A stretch of 64,000 nucleotides of DNA from Chryseobacterium nakagawai. GTDB lineage: Bacteria > Bacteroidota > Bacteroidia > Flavobacteriales > Weeksellaceae. A program made the translations under genes and the position numbers. Position 1 is the stretch's first letter, and each line of letters opens with the position of its first letter. Where the stretch lies: NCBI RefSeq assembly GCF_900637665.1, contig NZ_LR134386.1, positions 3,774,501 through 3,838,500 on the forward strand, written 5' to 3'. Below are positions 53,477-62,473 of the stretch, one piece after another. A model generated the notes under the pieces. That model did no database searches, was not told the origin of the DNA, and worked only from the letters and a program-made list of their open reading frames with translations.

Positions 53477-54115
53477 ATGGAGACCACAAAAGTTTTAATA
53501 TTGGGTGCAGGTGGGGCTATTGCCCAACATGTCATTGAATTTCTTATCCCCAATAAAAATATTTTATTGACATTATTTGCCCGCAATTCAGATCATGTTA
53601 AGGAATTTGCTTCATCCTCAAACATTATTCTTGGTGATGTTCTCAATCAGGATGACCTTGCAACAGCCATAAAAGAAAGTGATATTGTATATGCCAATCT
53701 TGCCGGACAAGTGGATAAAATGGCTTCAGTAATCGTAAGCACCATGGAAGCTTATGCTAAAAAGCGTCTTATTTTCGTAACCTCCCTTGGAATCTATGAT
53801 GAAGTTGCCGGTAAGTTTGGAGAATGGAATAACCGAATGATTGGCTCTGAATTGGTTAGATACAGTAAAGCAGCTCACATTATTGAAAAGTCGAGTCTTG
53901 ATTACACCATCGTCCGTCCTTCATGGTTAACGGATAAAAATGAGACGGATTATGAAACAACACAAAAAGGAGAACCTTTTATGGGAACAGAAGTATCCCG
54001 AAAAGCAATAGCTTATTATATTACCCATATTATTGAACATCCTGAAAAAGATGTACGAGCCAGTGTAGGGGTCAACAAACCTGGTGTTTATGGCAATAAG
54101 CCGTCATTTTATTAA
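53477..54115 (+). CDS. NAD(P)-binding atypical SDR
   Basis: A 212-residue Rossmann protein. The dinucleotide motif is LILGAGGAIAQHVIEFL near 8-24. It then shows LTLFARNSDHVKEF, IVYANLAGQVDKMAS, FVTSLGIYDE and a late LDYTIVRPSWLTD, typical of the NAD(P)H-binding (NmrA/atypical SDR) group. The classical YxxxK pair is not obvious, so it may be a redox sensor or an epimerase-like enzyme. It lies 58 bases after the hydrolase gene on the same strand. Confidence 0.82.
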   Translation: METTKVLILGAGGAIAQHVIEFLIPNKNILLTLFARNSDHVKEFASSSNIILGDVLNQDDLATAIKESDIVYANLAGQVDKMASVIVSTMEAYAKKRLIFVTSLGIYDEVAGKFGEWNNRMIGSELVRYSKAAHIIEKSSLDYTIVRPSWLTDKNETDYETTQKGEPFMGTEVSRKAIAYYITHIIEHPEKDVRASVGVNKPGVYGNKPSFY

Positions 54116-54251
54116 ATTAACGATCAACAAAACAACCAACAGGGATTCTAACAAACATGAACCGCATATAAAAACTATGATTTTTAATAAAAAAACATAT
54201 CTAAATCGGTAAAAAGGTTCGATATTTCAGCCCGCGAGATCATAAACTATA

Positions 54252-54286
54252 AAAACAGTGCACTTTATTACAAGCAGCACTGTTTT
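54252..54286 (+). terminator. Hairpin, possible terminator
   Basis: A 10-bp stem AAAACAGTGC with GCACTGTTTT and a 15-base loop. The only T's following are the four inside the stem arm. It probably ends the hydrolase/SDR operon 140 bases after the stop. Confidence 0.5.
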
Positions 54287-54456
54287 CATGTTATTACTTT
54301 TGTAAATCCTTTTCACCTTTTTTAAGACAAAAAACAGCTAATATATTTTTTGAAAAATACAAACAATACAGGAAGATTAGAAATTTATTTTCATATTCAT
54401 GTAACAAAAGAATAAAATAATTTGTCTTTATTATAATTAATCATGAAAAAATTACA

Positions 54457-54633
54457 ATGGAAAATTCTCTGCAAATTATCATAATTGCCTTGCCTCCATT
54501 AATTGTATCAATTTTACAAAAACTAGTGGTTCAAAGCAACTCTGTTAGTCAACACTTTTGCAAAAGTTGCAATTATGCTGTTACAAGAACATGGAATATT
54601 AAATGTGAAAATCTATTTTCAAATATATTTTGA
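54457..54633 (+). CDS. Possible 58-aa membrane peptide with CxxC
   Basis: ATG 54457 opens MENSLQIIIIALPPLIVSIL, one hydrophobic helix, then FCKSCNY with a CxxC pair and TAT-like basic residues, ending at TGA 54631-54633. There is no obvious promoter or homolog, so it may be chance. Confidence 0.25.
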   Translation: MENSLQIIIIALPPLIVSILQKLVVQSNSVSQHFCKSCNYAVTRTWNIKCENLFSNIF

Positions 54634-54744
54634 ATTTTCCTTTATTAAAATTATAACTTTAAAGGAATGAATACATGGTATCTTTTCAATTGCCTGTAGA
54701 CCTATTCCAAATCTCAAAAACGTCTTATCAAAACTTAAATATAT

Positions 54745-55875
54745 ATGAAAAATCTATTCTTATTTTTAACATTTCTGATCTCTACCTCAGATTGTTTTGC
54801 TCAGACAAGTCAAATAAAATTGCCCACCGACAATCAATTAAAAACGACATTAGATTCATTGGTAAATCAATCAGCTTCTGCCTTTATGCAAAATAATTCC
54901 AGAGTGGGTATTTCAATCGGTATTATAAAAAATGGAAAGCCTTATCTTTATAATTATGGTTCTACCCAAAAGGACAAACAAGAACTGCCAACAGGAAATA
55001 CCGTATATGAACTGGCTTCCATTACCAAAACATTTAGTGCAACCTTACTTGCGAAAGCCGTTCTTGATAAAAAGGCAGCCCTTAGCGATGATATACGAAA
55101 ATATCTGAAGGAAGATTACCCCAATTTGAATTATAATGGAACACCTATTACACTCCTTAATCTGGCAAACCTTACTTCAGGGTTACCCAATTGGATGCCG
55201 GATAAAGATATTTTCGGAAAAGCAGATCCAGACTCCATACCTTATATTTTAGATTCTATTCACAAAAAATACAGCAGACAGGATCTTTACAGAGATCTGC
55301 ATCAAGTGAAGTTAAAGGTTTCACCAGGAAGTGTTTCCAGGCATTGCAATACTGCAGCACAATTGCTGGGATACATAATGGAGGACATTTATAATGACTC
55401 GTATGCGAATCTCCTGAAAAAGCATTTTGTGCAACCCTTAAAAATGAAAAATACTTATCTCTTAGGATCTGGTAAACGGCCTGCAAAAATGGCAATTGGC
55501 TATGATGGTAAGGGACGTATTATGCCTGTAATTGATTGGGAGGATCTAAGAGTAGCCGCAAGTATAGCCTCTTCCAGTTCGGATATGTTAAAATACATGG
55601 CGTTTCAACTGAATGAGCAAAATGCTATTGTAAAGCTTAGCCACCAGCCAACTTTTGGCAAAATTGAAGATGGAGCAATTGCACTTAACTGGAAAGTAAA
55701 AAAGACAGAAGATGGCAGGGTTAGTATTTCACATACCGGGGGAAGCCTTGGGTTTAGCAGCTACATGGTATTTTATCCGGCTCTAAATTCGGGTATCGTT
55801 CTACTTTCTAATGAAGCAGATCAAGACACTCAGAATGAACTCATTATTTTAGCAGAAAAAATTATGAAACCATAA
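54745..55875 (+). CDS. Serine hydrolase (beta-lactamase fold) with atypical YxN motif
   Basis: A 376-residue exported protein with a signal peptide (about 1-19, ends DCFAQ). The SxxK motif is SITK (in ELASITKTFSATLL, about 92-95) and the third motif is ISHTGGSLGF near 328. Where the family usually has Y-x-N (second motif), this protein has RHCNTAAQLLGYI, so the tyrosine is replaced by histidine. It belongs to the class C beta-lactamase/D-aminopeptidase/esterase fold and is probably periplasmic. Activity may be reduced or changed. It is followed after 170 bases by a Crp-type regulator. Confidence 0.8.
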   Translation: MKNLFLFLTFLISTSDCFAQTSQIKLPTDNQLKTTLDSLVNQSASAFMQNNSRVGISIGIIKNGKPYLYNYGSTQKDKQELPTGNTVYELASITKTFSATLLAKAVLDKKAALSDDIRKYLKEDYPNLNYNGTPITLLNLANLTSGLPNWMPDKDIFGKADPDSIPYILDSIHKKYSRQDLYRDLHQVKLKVSPGSVSRHCNTAAQLLGYIMEDIYNDSYANLLKKHFVQPLKMKNTYLLGSGKRPAKMAIGYDGKGRIMPVIDWEDLRVAASIASSSSDMLKYMAFQLNEQNAIVKLSHQPTFGKIEDGAIALNWKVKKTEDGRVSISHTGGSLGFSSYMVFYPALNSGIVLLSNEADQDTQNELIILAEKIMKP

Positions 55876-55906
55876 TATATACCAAAATAAAAGTTTTTAA
55901 ATGTCT

Positions 55907-55914
55907 TACCTTTG
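55907..55914 (+). promoter_or_regulatory. Promoter -7 box upstream of the Crp-type gene
   Basis: TACCTTTG fits TAnnTTTG. It is 133 bases before the ATG at 56048, so the leader would be long. Confidence 0.35.
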
Positions 55915-56047
55915 AAAATAATATCTACTATTGGGAGGTTTTGTCTGAAAAATAGAGGCATGTTCAAACGGATGTTTAGGCATAATAATCTCAGAAGTTT
56001 TTAGATAGAAAAAGAATTCAAGAATTCAAGAATTCAACAGTTTAACA

Positions 56048-56632
56048 ATGAAAAATTTTCATCAACTCCTTTCAAGTTACGGAACAATTTCCGAAGAAGA
56101 TGCATTGAATTTTTATTCTTATTTTAAACATAAACAATTTAAAAAGAATACTATTCTGTTGGAAAAAGAAAGTGTTTCTTTTGAAGCTTTTTTTGTTTTA
56201 AAAGGAGCTTTACGGCAATATTTTTATACAGAAAAAGGAACTGAAAGAACCTGTAATTTTTCTTTTGAAAATGAGTTTTCTACTGACTTAGAAAGCTTTT
56301 CAAAAAAATGTAAATCTTCCACCAGCATCATTTGTTTGGAAGAAACAGAATGCATGGTTATTTCTTGTGATGATTTGATGCTTTGCTTGCAAAAATTCCC
56401 TGCAATTGCAACGTATTTCAATAATTTGGTGGAAACCATAACGCTTCAAAATATCAAAAAAATTCAGTCTTTATTATCTAAAACACCGGAAGAGCAATTC
56501 GAAGAAATACTTGAAAAAATGCCCAAGCTCCTCCAGCGCGTCCCTCAACGGTATATCGCACAATATATTGGTGTAGAACCGGAAAGTTTAAGCCGAATCC
56601 GTAAACGTAGTTTAAATACCTTAAAATCTTAA
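56048..56632 (+). CDS. Crp/Fnr-family regulator
   Basis: A 194-residue protein. The cyclic-nucleotide-binding fold is at about 15-125 (NTILLEKESVSFEAFFVLKG, then EKGTERTCNFSFENEF). The C-terminal HTH includes RVPQRYIAQYIGVEPESLSR and IRKRS. It has no Fe-S cysteine pattern of Fnr and no clear cAMP-binding arginine, like many Bacteroidota members that regulate a neighbour. The NAD(P)-binding gene at 56692 starts 60 bases downstream. Confidence 0.85.
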   Translation: MKNFHQLLSSYGTISEEDALNFYSYFKHKQFKKNTILLEKESVSFEAFFVLKGALRQYFYTEKGTERTCNFSFENEFSTDLESFSKKCKSSTSIICLEETECMVISCDDLMLCLQKFPAIATYFNNLVETITLQNIKKIQSLLSKTPEEQFEEILEKMPKLLQRVPQRYIAQYIGVEPESLSRIRKRSLNTLKS

Positions 56633-56691
56633 CCAAAGTCATCATTTTTCTACCTTTATAGTGACGAAATTTGCTAATAAAATTAAAAATT

Positions 56692-57618
56692 ATGCAAGTT
56701 ATATTAGGTGCTGGTGGCGATATTGGAATTCCATTAGCAAAAGAATTAAAAAAATACACTGATAAAATTCGTTTAGTTGCCAGAAATCCCCAAAAGGTAA
56801 ATACAGATGACGAACTTTTTGTTGCAGATATTACGAATGGAGATTTGGTAAAAAATGCAGTTACCGGTGCAGATGTCGTTTATTTAGTGGTAGGGTTTCC
56901 TTATGATATAAATATTTGGAGAAAAAATTGGCCATTAGTTATCGATAATGTGATAAATGCTTGTATAACACATAAAGCCAAACTTGTATTTTTGGACAAT
57001 GTTTATGTGTATGATTATTCGGAAATTCCCCATATGCAAGAGAACTCTACAATGAATCCGTCGTCAGAAAAAGGAAAAGTAAGAATGATTGTGCTCGAAA
57101 AATTGATGGCTGCAATGCAGACAAAAGGGTTACCATTAATTATTGCCAGAAGTGCCGATTTTTACGGACCAAATGCTAGAAATGGAATTATTAATACACT
57201 TTTGCTAACCCCCATCAAGAAAGGTAAGATGATGATGTGGCAATCTAACGCCAACAAAATTCACTCTTTTACCTACACGCCAGATGCTGCCAAAGCAACA
57301 GCTATTTTAGGAAATACAGCAGATGCTTATAATCAGGTTTGGCATTTGCCAACTGCTTTTGAAAAATTACGGGGTAAAGATTTTATAAAAATAGCTGCTG
57401 ATTTAGCAAACAAAAAACCATCATTTTTTTTGTTAAAACCCTGGTTAATGAAAATTATTGGTTTGTTTGATAAAACAATCAGAAATCTGGTGGAAATGCA
57501 ATATCAAAATACACAAGATTATTTTTTTGATAGTACTAAGTTTTGTGAAAAATTTAATTTTACACCAACGACTTATAAAGATGGAATGAAAGAAACTTTT
57601 GAAAGCATCCAAGCATAG
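56692..57618 (+). CDS. NAD(P)-dependent epimerase/dehydratase-like protein
   Basis: I choose ATG 56692 (308 residues), which opens MQVILGAGGDIGIPLAKEL with the dinucleotide-binding glycines near the start. An upstream ATG at 56671 would add seven residues. It continues with VYLVVGFPYDINIW, KLVFLDNVYVYDY and LPLIIARSADFYGPNARNG, matching extended SDRs such as the NAD-dependent epimerase/dehydratase family. The substrate is unknown. It is the second gene after the Crp-type regulator, probably its target. Confidence 0.82.
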   Translation: MQVILGAGGDIGIPLAKELKKYTDKIRLVARNPQKVNTDDELFVADITNGDLVKNAVTGADVVYLVVGFPYDINIWRKNWPLVIDNVINACITHKAKLVFLDNVYVYDYSEIPHMQENSTMNPSSEKGKVRMIVLEKLMAAMQTKGLPLIIARSADFYGPNARNGIINTLLLTPIKKGKMMMWQSNANKIHSFTYTPDAAKATAILGNTADAYNQVWHLPTAFEKLRGKDFIKIAADLANKKPSFFLLKPWLMKIIGLFDKTIRNLVEMQYQNTQDYFFDSTKFCEKFNFTPTTYKDGMKETFESIQA

Positions 57619-57837
57619 AACACTATTATTGAGTACCTACCACAAAACAGTACTGTCTATTTTAAAGGCACCCTTTTTTTAAATTGCAACAGTTCTTATT
57701 TCCATTGCTTTTTTAATAAATCATCTTAATTGAACTTGTTTCTCAATCTTTAAACAAAAGTCATCAGCAGTACTATAAATTTGTTGTGTCAATTTGCATG
57801 AAAGAACTATATTTAAAACAACTTTTATATTAAAAAT

Positions 57838-58983
57838 TTGATTTATACAACATTTTTAAATATTGCAATTTTCCAGGGAATAGTCTTAGGCTTAGTTATT
57901 TTAAAATCTTCCCTATTCAACAGCAATTCAAATAGATATTTAGCCTACTTGTTATTTGCACTTTCCTTTGTTTTATTGAATTACGTTTTTGAGCTTGAAG
58001 GCGCATTTAAATCCTATCCTTTGCTATGCTTTCTGGACTATATTGAGTGGATATTTTTACTACCCGTCTTCATCTTCCTTTTTATAATAAACCGAATTGA
58101 TGATACTGTAAAGAACAGACAAAGAACTTATTTGTATTACATTCCGTTTGCCTACTCCTCTACTTTTACCATTTTATACCATATTAATGATATTTTAGGA
58201 CTCTATAAAATCGCAGGTTCTGGTATTTTCATCATCAATATACTTAGACTGATTCAGCTTTTATTTGCTTTTATCATTATCCTTTTTCCTCCTTTTTATT
58301 CTTATTTTATGATAAGATACTTAAAAGATCCACAAGAAAAAAAATGGGTAATTACTTTATTAACGACTCTCTATTTATTATTATCTACCTGGCTAATTAC
58401 CTATATGGTAGGATTCTTTTTTGGAATAGACATTTCCTCTACCATGAGTGGGCTGGCTTTATCGGCAACATTTATCATGCACTGGACAGCCTATATAGGT
58501 ATTTATAAATACAAGCTTGCCAAAAACAAAGATGCTGTCTATAATCTTTTAAATCAAGATTCAGTTACTTCGCATACGGATTTGCAAATTGTACAGAATG
58601 TACAAAATAATACTCCACAAGAATATAAAGAATCGATCACGGCAGATAATCTTTATTTCCAAAAACTGGAAGCTCTTTGCAGAGATCAGCATATTTATAC
58701 CGACAGTACATTAAACCGAGAAAAAGTTGCTGAAAAACTAAGCATAAGTGCGGGATATCTTTCACAGATTGTAAATACGATAACAGGAGACAACTTTGCC
58801 CACTATATCAATCAATATCGAGTGGAGGCTGTTAAGGAAATGATATCAAATTCGGAATATGAAAACTATACTCTGCTGACGATGGGATTAGAGTCTGGGT
58901 TTACTTCAAAAACAACTTTTTATAAAGCCTTTAAAAAAGTTACCGGTCAAACTCCAAATGAATATAAAAACACCCTCAAATAA
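57838..58983 (+). CDS. AraC-family regulator with membrane N-terminus
   Basis: A 381-residue protein starting at TTG 57838; no better upstream start is seen. Residues about 5-225 contain roughly seven membrane segments. Residues about 270-381 form the AraC double HTH, with EKLSISAGYLSQIVNTITGD, TLLTMGLESGFTSKTTFYK and FKKVTGQTPNEYKN. The layout is the same as in the regulator at 12743. It lies 90 bases upstream of a beta-barrel protein gene on the same strand. Confidence 0.85.
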   Translation: MIYTTFLNIAIFQGIVLGLVILKSSLFNSNSNRYLAYLLFALSFVLLNYVFELEGAFKSYPLLCFLDYIEWIFLLPVFIFLFIINRIDDTVKNRQRTYLYYIPFAYSSTFTILYHINDILGLYKIAGSGIFIINILRLIQLLFAFIIILFPPFYSYFMIRYLKDPQEKKWVITLLTTLYLLLSTWLITYMVGFFFGIDISSTMSGLALSATFIMHWTAYIGIYKYKLAKNKDAVYNLLNQDSVTSHTDLQIVQNVQNNTPQEYKESITADNLYFQKLEALCRDQHIYTDSTLNREKVAEKLSISAGYLSQIVNTITGDNFAHYINQYRVEAVKEMISNSEYENYTLLTMGLESGFTSKTTFYKAFKKVTGQTPNEYKNTLK

Positions 58984-59072
58984 GTGCCATTTTCTCCATT
59001 TTTAAGCTTTTGAAACCCCTTCTAACTTTTATTATTTGAATTTTGCCTGATAAATAATTCAAATTAATTTTT

Positions 59073-59615
59073 ATGAAAAAAAGCTTTTTATTAGTAATCA
59101 TTTTGTTTACTTTTTATTCTGTTCATGCTCAAAACAGTGAAACGAATGGAGATCCCTATGAGAAAAAAAATGAAATTAAATTAAATCTAATCTCGCCGTT
59201 ATCCGGTGCTGCGGAAATAGGTTTTGAACGGTATCTGAACAAACATTCATCTCTGGGGATCTCTGCGTTGGTGGTATATGATAATACAAAAGAAGATGAT
59301 ATGAATTACTATATTTCCCCCTATTACAGATATTATTTTGGCAAAAAATATGCTTCCGGGTTTTTTGTCGAAGGATTTGGAATGTTCACATCTATTGATA
59401 GGAAAAAAATATACGCAGCAGACAACCTGACTTTCACTGAAGGTAAAGATGTTTATGATCTAGCACTGGGTGCTGGTTTGGGATGGAAGTTTGTCACAAA
59501 GAAAGGGTTTGTTTTAGAAGCCAACGCTGGTTATGGAAGACTGGTATTCAATGCAAATAAAACTGATCATAACCAAGTTATAAAGCTTGGATTGAATATT
59601 GGCTATCGATTTTAA
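59073..59615 (+). CDS. Outer membrane beta-barrel protein (DUF3575-like)
   Basis: A 180-residue protein with a signal peptide (about 1-19, ends SVHAQ). Alternating hydrophobic strands follow, with KNEIKLNLISPLSGAAEIGF and many aromatic residues (YYISPYYRYYFGKKY). It ends in the terminal phenylalanine motif IGYRF, typical of outer membrane barrels assembled by BamA. It resembles DUF3575 family members. The function is unknown. It follows the membrane AraC gene. Confidence 0.75.
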   Translation: MKKSFLLVIILFTFYSVHAQNSETNGDPYEKKNEIKLNLISPLSGAAEIGFERYLNKHSSLGISALVVYDNTKEDDMNYYISPYYRYYFGKKYASGFFVEGFGMFTSIDRKKIYAADNLTFTEGKDVYDLALGAGLGWKFVTKKGFVLEANAGYGRLVFNANKTDHNQVIKLGLNIGYRF

Positions 59616-60021
59616 TATCAATCCATCTAAAAACAAAGAATAACAGCGCTTTTGTTTTCTACAAAGAAGCAAAAGTATGAGATCAGCCTAATACGATAAA
59701 TTTAAAAAATATCAAATTGTTAAAAATTCAAGGATGAAAGCAGCTCCGTAATTCTCCTTTAGCCTGGCTCAAGTGGAACCGATCATCTATAAAAGTGTTA
59801 TAAGATAATTCGGTCTTGATTACAAACGACAATATGCGCATATTTTTTTAAATTTTGCGCATATTTATTTTAAGCAAACAACAATCAACTCATTAATTTT
59901 CAAAAAAATTAAAACCTTCAACATTCCTATTCTCAAAATCAGAAATACTTACAGTAAATTAGAAATGTTCTCATTAAAAAAAAATAATCCGGTTGGCAAT
60001 TAAGCCGTAGAACCATCGTGG
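59616..60021. other. Spacer with an inverted repeat
   Basis: About 400 bases. It holds the inverted repeat AATATGCGCA (59831-59840) with TGCGCATATT (59856-59865), with a T-rich loop between. Nothing else is recognised. Confidence 0.45.
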
Positions 60022-61320
60022 CTATTTACTCCTTGTTATAACCTCTTTTACTCCACCTTTTGTTAGAATTACAGTCGTATAAAAGCCCTTATTATCTGGA
60101 ATAAATTCAATGGTCCTGTCATTATTATCCTTTCTAAAAAATTTGGTTTTAGACTCTGGGATGAGCTCCATTTCAACATTGTTAAAATAAAGTTTACCAT
60201 CAATTTTCACTATGGTAATTTGATCATATTTACCTGCATATTGATCATATAAACTCGTATCTATTTCAATTTGATGATGTTTGTAAGGAAGTTCTACTTC
60301 TTTCCCCAATGCAATTGCGGAGAGTCCATAACTTATAATATGGGAAAATGATTCGTTATTAGAAAGTACAGTCACAAAAAGTTGGTCATCCGTAAATCGG
60401 TTAAAGGAAGTTATGGTACCAAAAAAGCCCCCGTCATGGGCAATTAATTGACGTCCCTGATTGTAAAACGGATTGATGATAAAGCCATATCCCCAATTTT
60501 CAGTGCCATAGGGCTTAAACATTAGTTTCTTCATCTGTGTGGAAAGAATATCAGTTCCATATAGGGCCTGATCCCATAAGGCCAGATCTTCAACTGTAGA
60601 ATACACACCATCATGTCCTAAATTAATTTCCCAGTTGATATAAGGATTATGAATAATCCCATGCTCTGTATGGCAGTAAGCTTTTGCTTTTTTTTCAACT
60701 ATCGACTCATTATTACTGATGCCCGTATTGTTCATCCCCACTTTTTCAAATATATTTTTCTTTAAGAAAACGGCGTACTTCTCACCTGACACTTTTTCAA
60801 TGATCTTAGCCAATAAATAATAGCCAATATTACTGTATCCGCTTTTAGCTCCAGGAGAAAATTCATAAGGTATTTTCTTTATTTCGGCATAGGCAGAATC
60901 TTTGTCCATCGAACTTAAGGCTATTTCTTTAAAACCCATAGCCAGCCCTGAGGTATGTGATAAAAGCATATGAATCGTAACACTATCGGCCTTGGGGTAA
61001 TCTGGCAGAAATTGACTTAGTTTATCATTAAGGGATAGCTTCCCTTTTTCAATCAATAGAAGTATAGCAGTGGCGGTAAATTGTTTTGTTACTGAAGCCA
61101 ACTGAAATTTAGTATCAATGGTGTTTTTAATTTTCCATTCGTAATCTGCTAAACCATACGCTCTCTTTAGTAAAACCTGGCCGTCTTTCATTACAAGGAC
61201 ACTTCCACTGAAATTATTTATTTCAACCTGAGCTTGCATATATTTCGCAAGATCAGCTGTTGCATTTTTCTGTCCAAAAATAAGAAGTGGAAAAAACAGT
61301 ATGATTAGAATTGGCTTCAT
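60022..61320 (-). CDS. Serine hydrolase (beta-lactamase fold)
   Basis: A 432-residue exported protein with a signal peptide (about 1-16, ends LIFGQ). The SxxK motif is SVTK in LASVTKQFTATAIL (about 76-79), the YxN motif is YSN in KSGYSNIGYYLLAKI, and HDGGFFG is the HxG motif. All three are intact, unlike the related gene at 54745. The C-terminal ~90 residues form a small beta domain. The substrate is unknown; candidates are D-amino acid peptides or esters. An AraC regulator lies 75 bases upstream on the same strand. Confidence 0.87.
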   Translation of the reverse strand: MKPILIILFFPLLIFGQKNATADLAKYMQAQVEINNFSGSVLVMKDGQVLLKRAYGLADYEWKIKNTIDTKFQLASVTKQFTATAILLLIEKGKLSLNDKLSQFLPDYPKADSVTIHMLLSHTSGLAMGFKEIALSSMDKDSAYAEIKKIPYEFSPGAKSGYSNIGYYLLAKIIEKVSGEKYAVFLKKNIFEKVGMNNTGISNNESIVEKKAKAYCHTEHGIIHNPYINWEINLGHDGVYSTVEDLALWDQALYGTDILSTQMKKLMFKPYGTENWGYGFIINPFYNQGRQLIAHDGGFFGTITSFNRFTDDQLFVTVLSNNESFSHIISYGLSAIALGKEVELPYKHHQIEIDTSLYDQYAGKYDQITIVKIDGKLYFNNVEMELIPESKTKFFRKDNNDRTIEFIPDNKGFYTTVILTKGGVKEVITRSK

Positions 61321-61395
61321 AAACTATTTGATGATATTATTAGACTGCAATGTTACTACTTAATAAACCATCATCATTGTATTTTTGTAAACCTA

Positions 61396-62220
61396 CTAAA
61401 TAAACATCCATTTTATAACACCTTTTTCAAGTGTTGTTATTTTTGAAAAAAAAACTTTTGGCGTAAAACCTGTTAGTGTTTTAAAATCCCTGATCATGTG
61501 GGACTGATCAAAATAATCTACACTATAAGACAATCCTACTCCATTCTTCTCATCAAGCTGGCTTTGAATCGCGGCTCTGAATCTGATGATTTTTTTGAAC
61601 TGGGAAGGTGTTTTACAAATATGCTGATCAAAATGCTTGTTGATCGTTGTTCGGGACCGGCCCGTTGTATAAGACAATTTCGTCATAGATTGATTTATAT
61701 TATTTGTACTGAGCATTTCAGTCAGTACCTCCGCCAGTAAAACATTCTCAAACGGACGAAGTTTTGAAAGCCAATACCCTTCGATCGTCCTTATTTTTTC
61801 ATCCGGATCTTTTATGGAAAGAATACTTGCCATGGTTTCTTTATAATCCTCGTATGGACTAAAATCTGGAAAGCTTCCTTCCGCGTAATCTCTTAATTTA
61901 TTTGGTATAAAAGCATTGATCCCCAATGGTTTGAAATAAGTCGTAATTTCATTGATTATCCCTTCATAATTGATCAATACCGGTTCATTAAAATTGCTTA
62001 CCAGATTGGTTTCAATTGGATTGGACTGGCAGTATCTGATCGTCATTTTATTTTTATTAATCTGGGTTTCTGTTTTCTCACTAATAGTGACAATCGTATA
62101 AATGCTCGGAAAGGTAAGATAAGTCACAGAGGTCTCTTCAGAAGTCTGCTCGAGGATATAAAAGCATTCAATATACTTTTTTAGTATAAGGTTTTCTGGT
62201 TTATAGATTTTTATGGTCAT
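61396..62220 (-). CDS. AraC-family regulator (DUF6597-like N-terminus)
   Basis: A 274-residue cytosolic regulator. The N-terminal domain (about 1-150) has ILKKYIECFYILE and the YFKPLGINAFIPNKL block, resembling DUF6597. The C-terminal HTH_18 includes LSYTTGRSRTTINKHF, then HICKTPSQFKKIIRF and QSHMIRDFKTLTGFTPKVF. It is likely to control the serine hydrolase gene that follows it 75 bases downstream. Confidence 0.85.
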   Translation of the reverse strand: MTIKIYKPENLILKKYIECFYILEQTSEETSVTYLTFPSIYTIVTISEKTETQINKNKMTIRYCQSNPIETNLVSNFNEPVLINYEGIINEITTYFKPLGINAFIPNKLRDYAEGSFPDFSPYEDYKETMASILSIKDPDEKIRTIEGYWLSKLRPFENVLLAEVLTEMLSTNNINQSMTKLSYTTGRSRTTINKHFDQHICKTPSQFKKIIRFRAAIQSQLDEKNGVGLSYSVDYFDQSHMIRDFKTLTGFTPKVFFSKITTLEKGVIKWMFI

Positions 62221-62428
62221 CTTTTTTAGCTTTTAAATTGAGGCGAATTCACCTCAATGAATCAATTTCCTTTTTTCTAATATAAACAATATAATTATCG
62301 TGTAATTCAATAGCCAGCATGAATTATATGAATCTCTCTTGATCGTTTGCAGATTTTTCAGTTGATGAAACCTACTGTAACGATTGAAAGAAAATTTCAT
62401 ATATTTTTTTTACTGCTATGCATTTCCG

Positions 62429-62436
62429 TAAATTTG
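62429..62436 (+). promoter_or_regulatory. Promoter -7 box for the gnd-zwf operon
   Basis: TAAATTTG fits TAnnTTTG and lies 37 bases before the ATG at 62474. Confidence 0.5.
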
Positions 62437-62473
62437 ACCTGTAAAAATAAAATAAATCTTAAATAAGAGAAGA

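Larger units (their letters stand above)
54116..54744. other. Spacer with a hairpin and a doubtful small ORF
   Basis: About 630 bases. It holds the hairpin at 54252-54286 and a possible 58-aa ORF at 54457-54633. The rest is A/T-rich. Confidence 0.45.
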
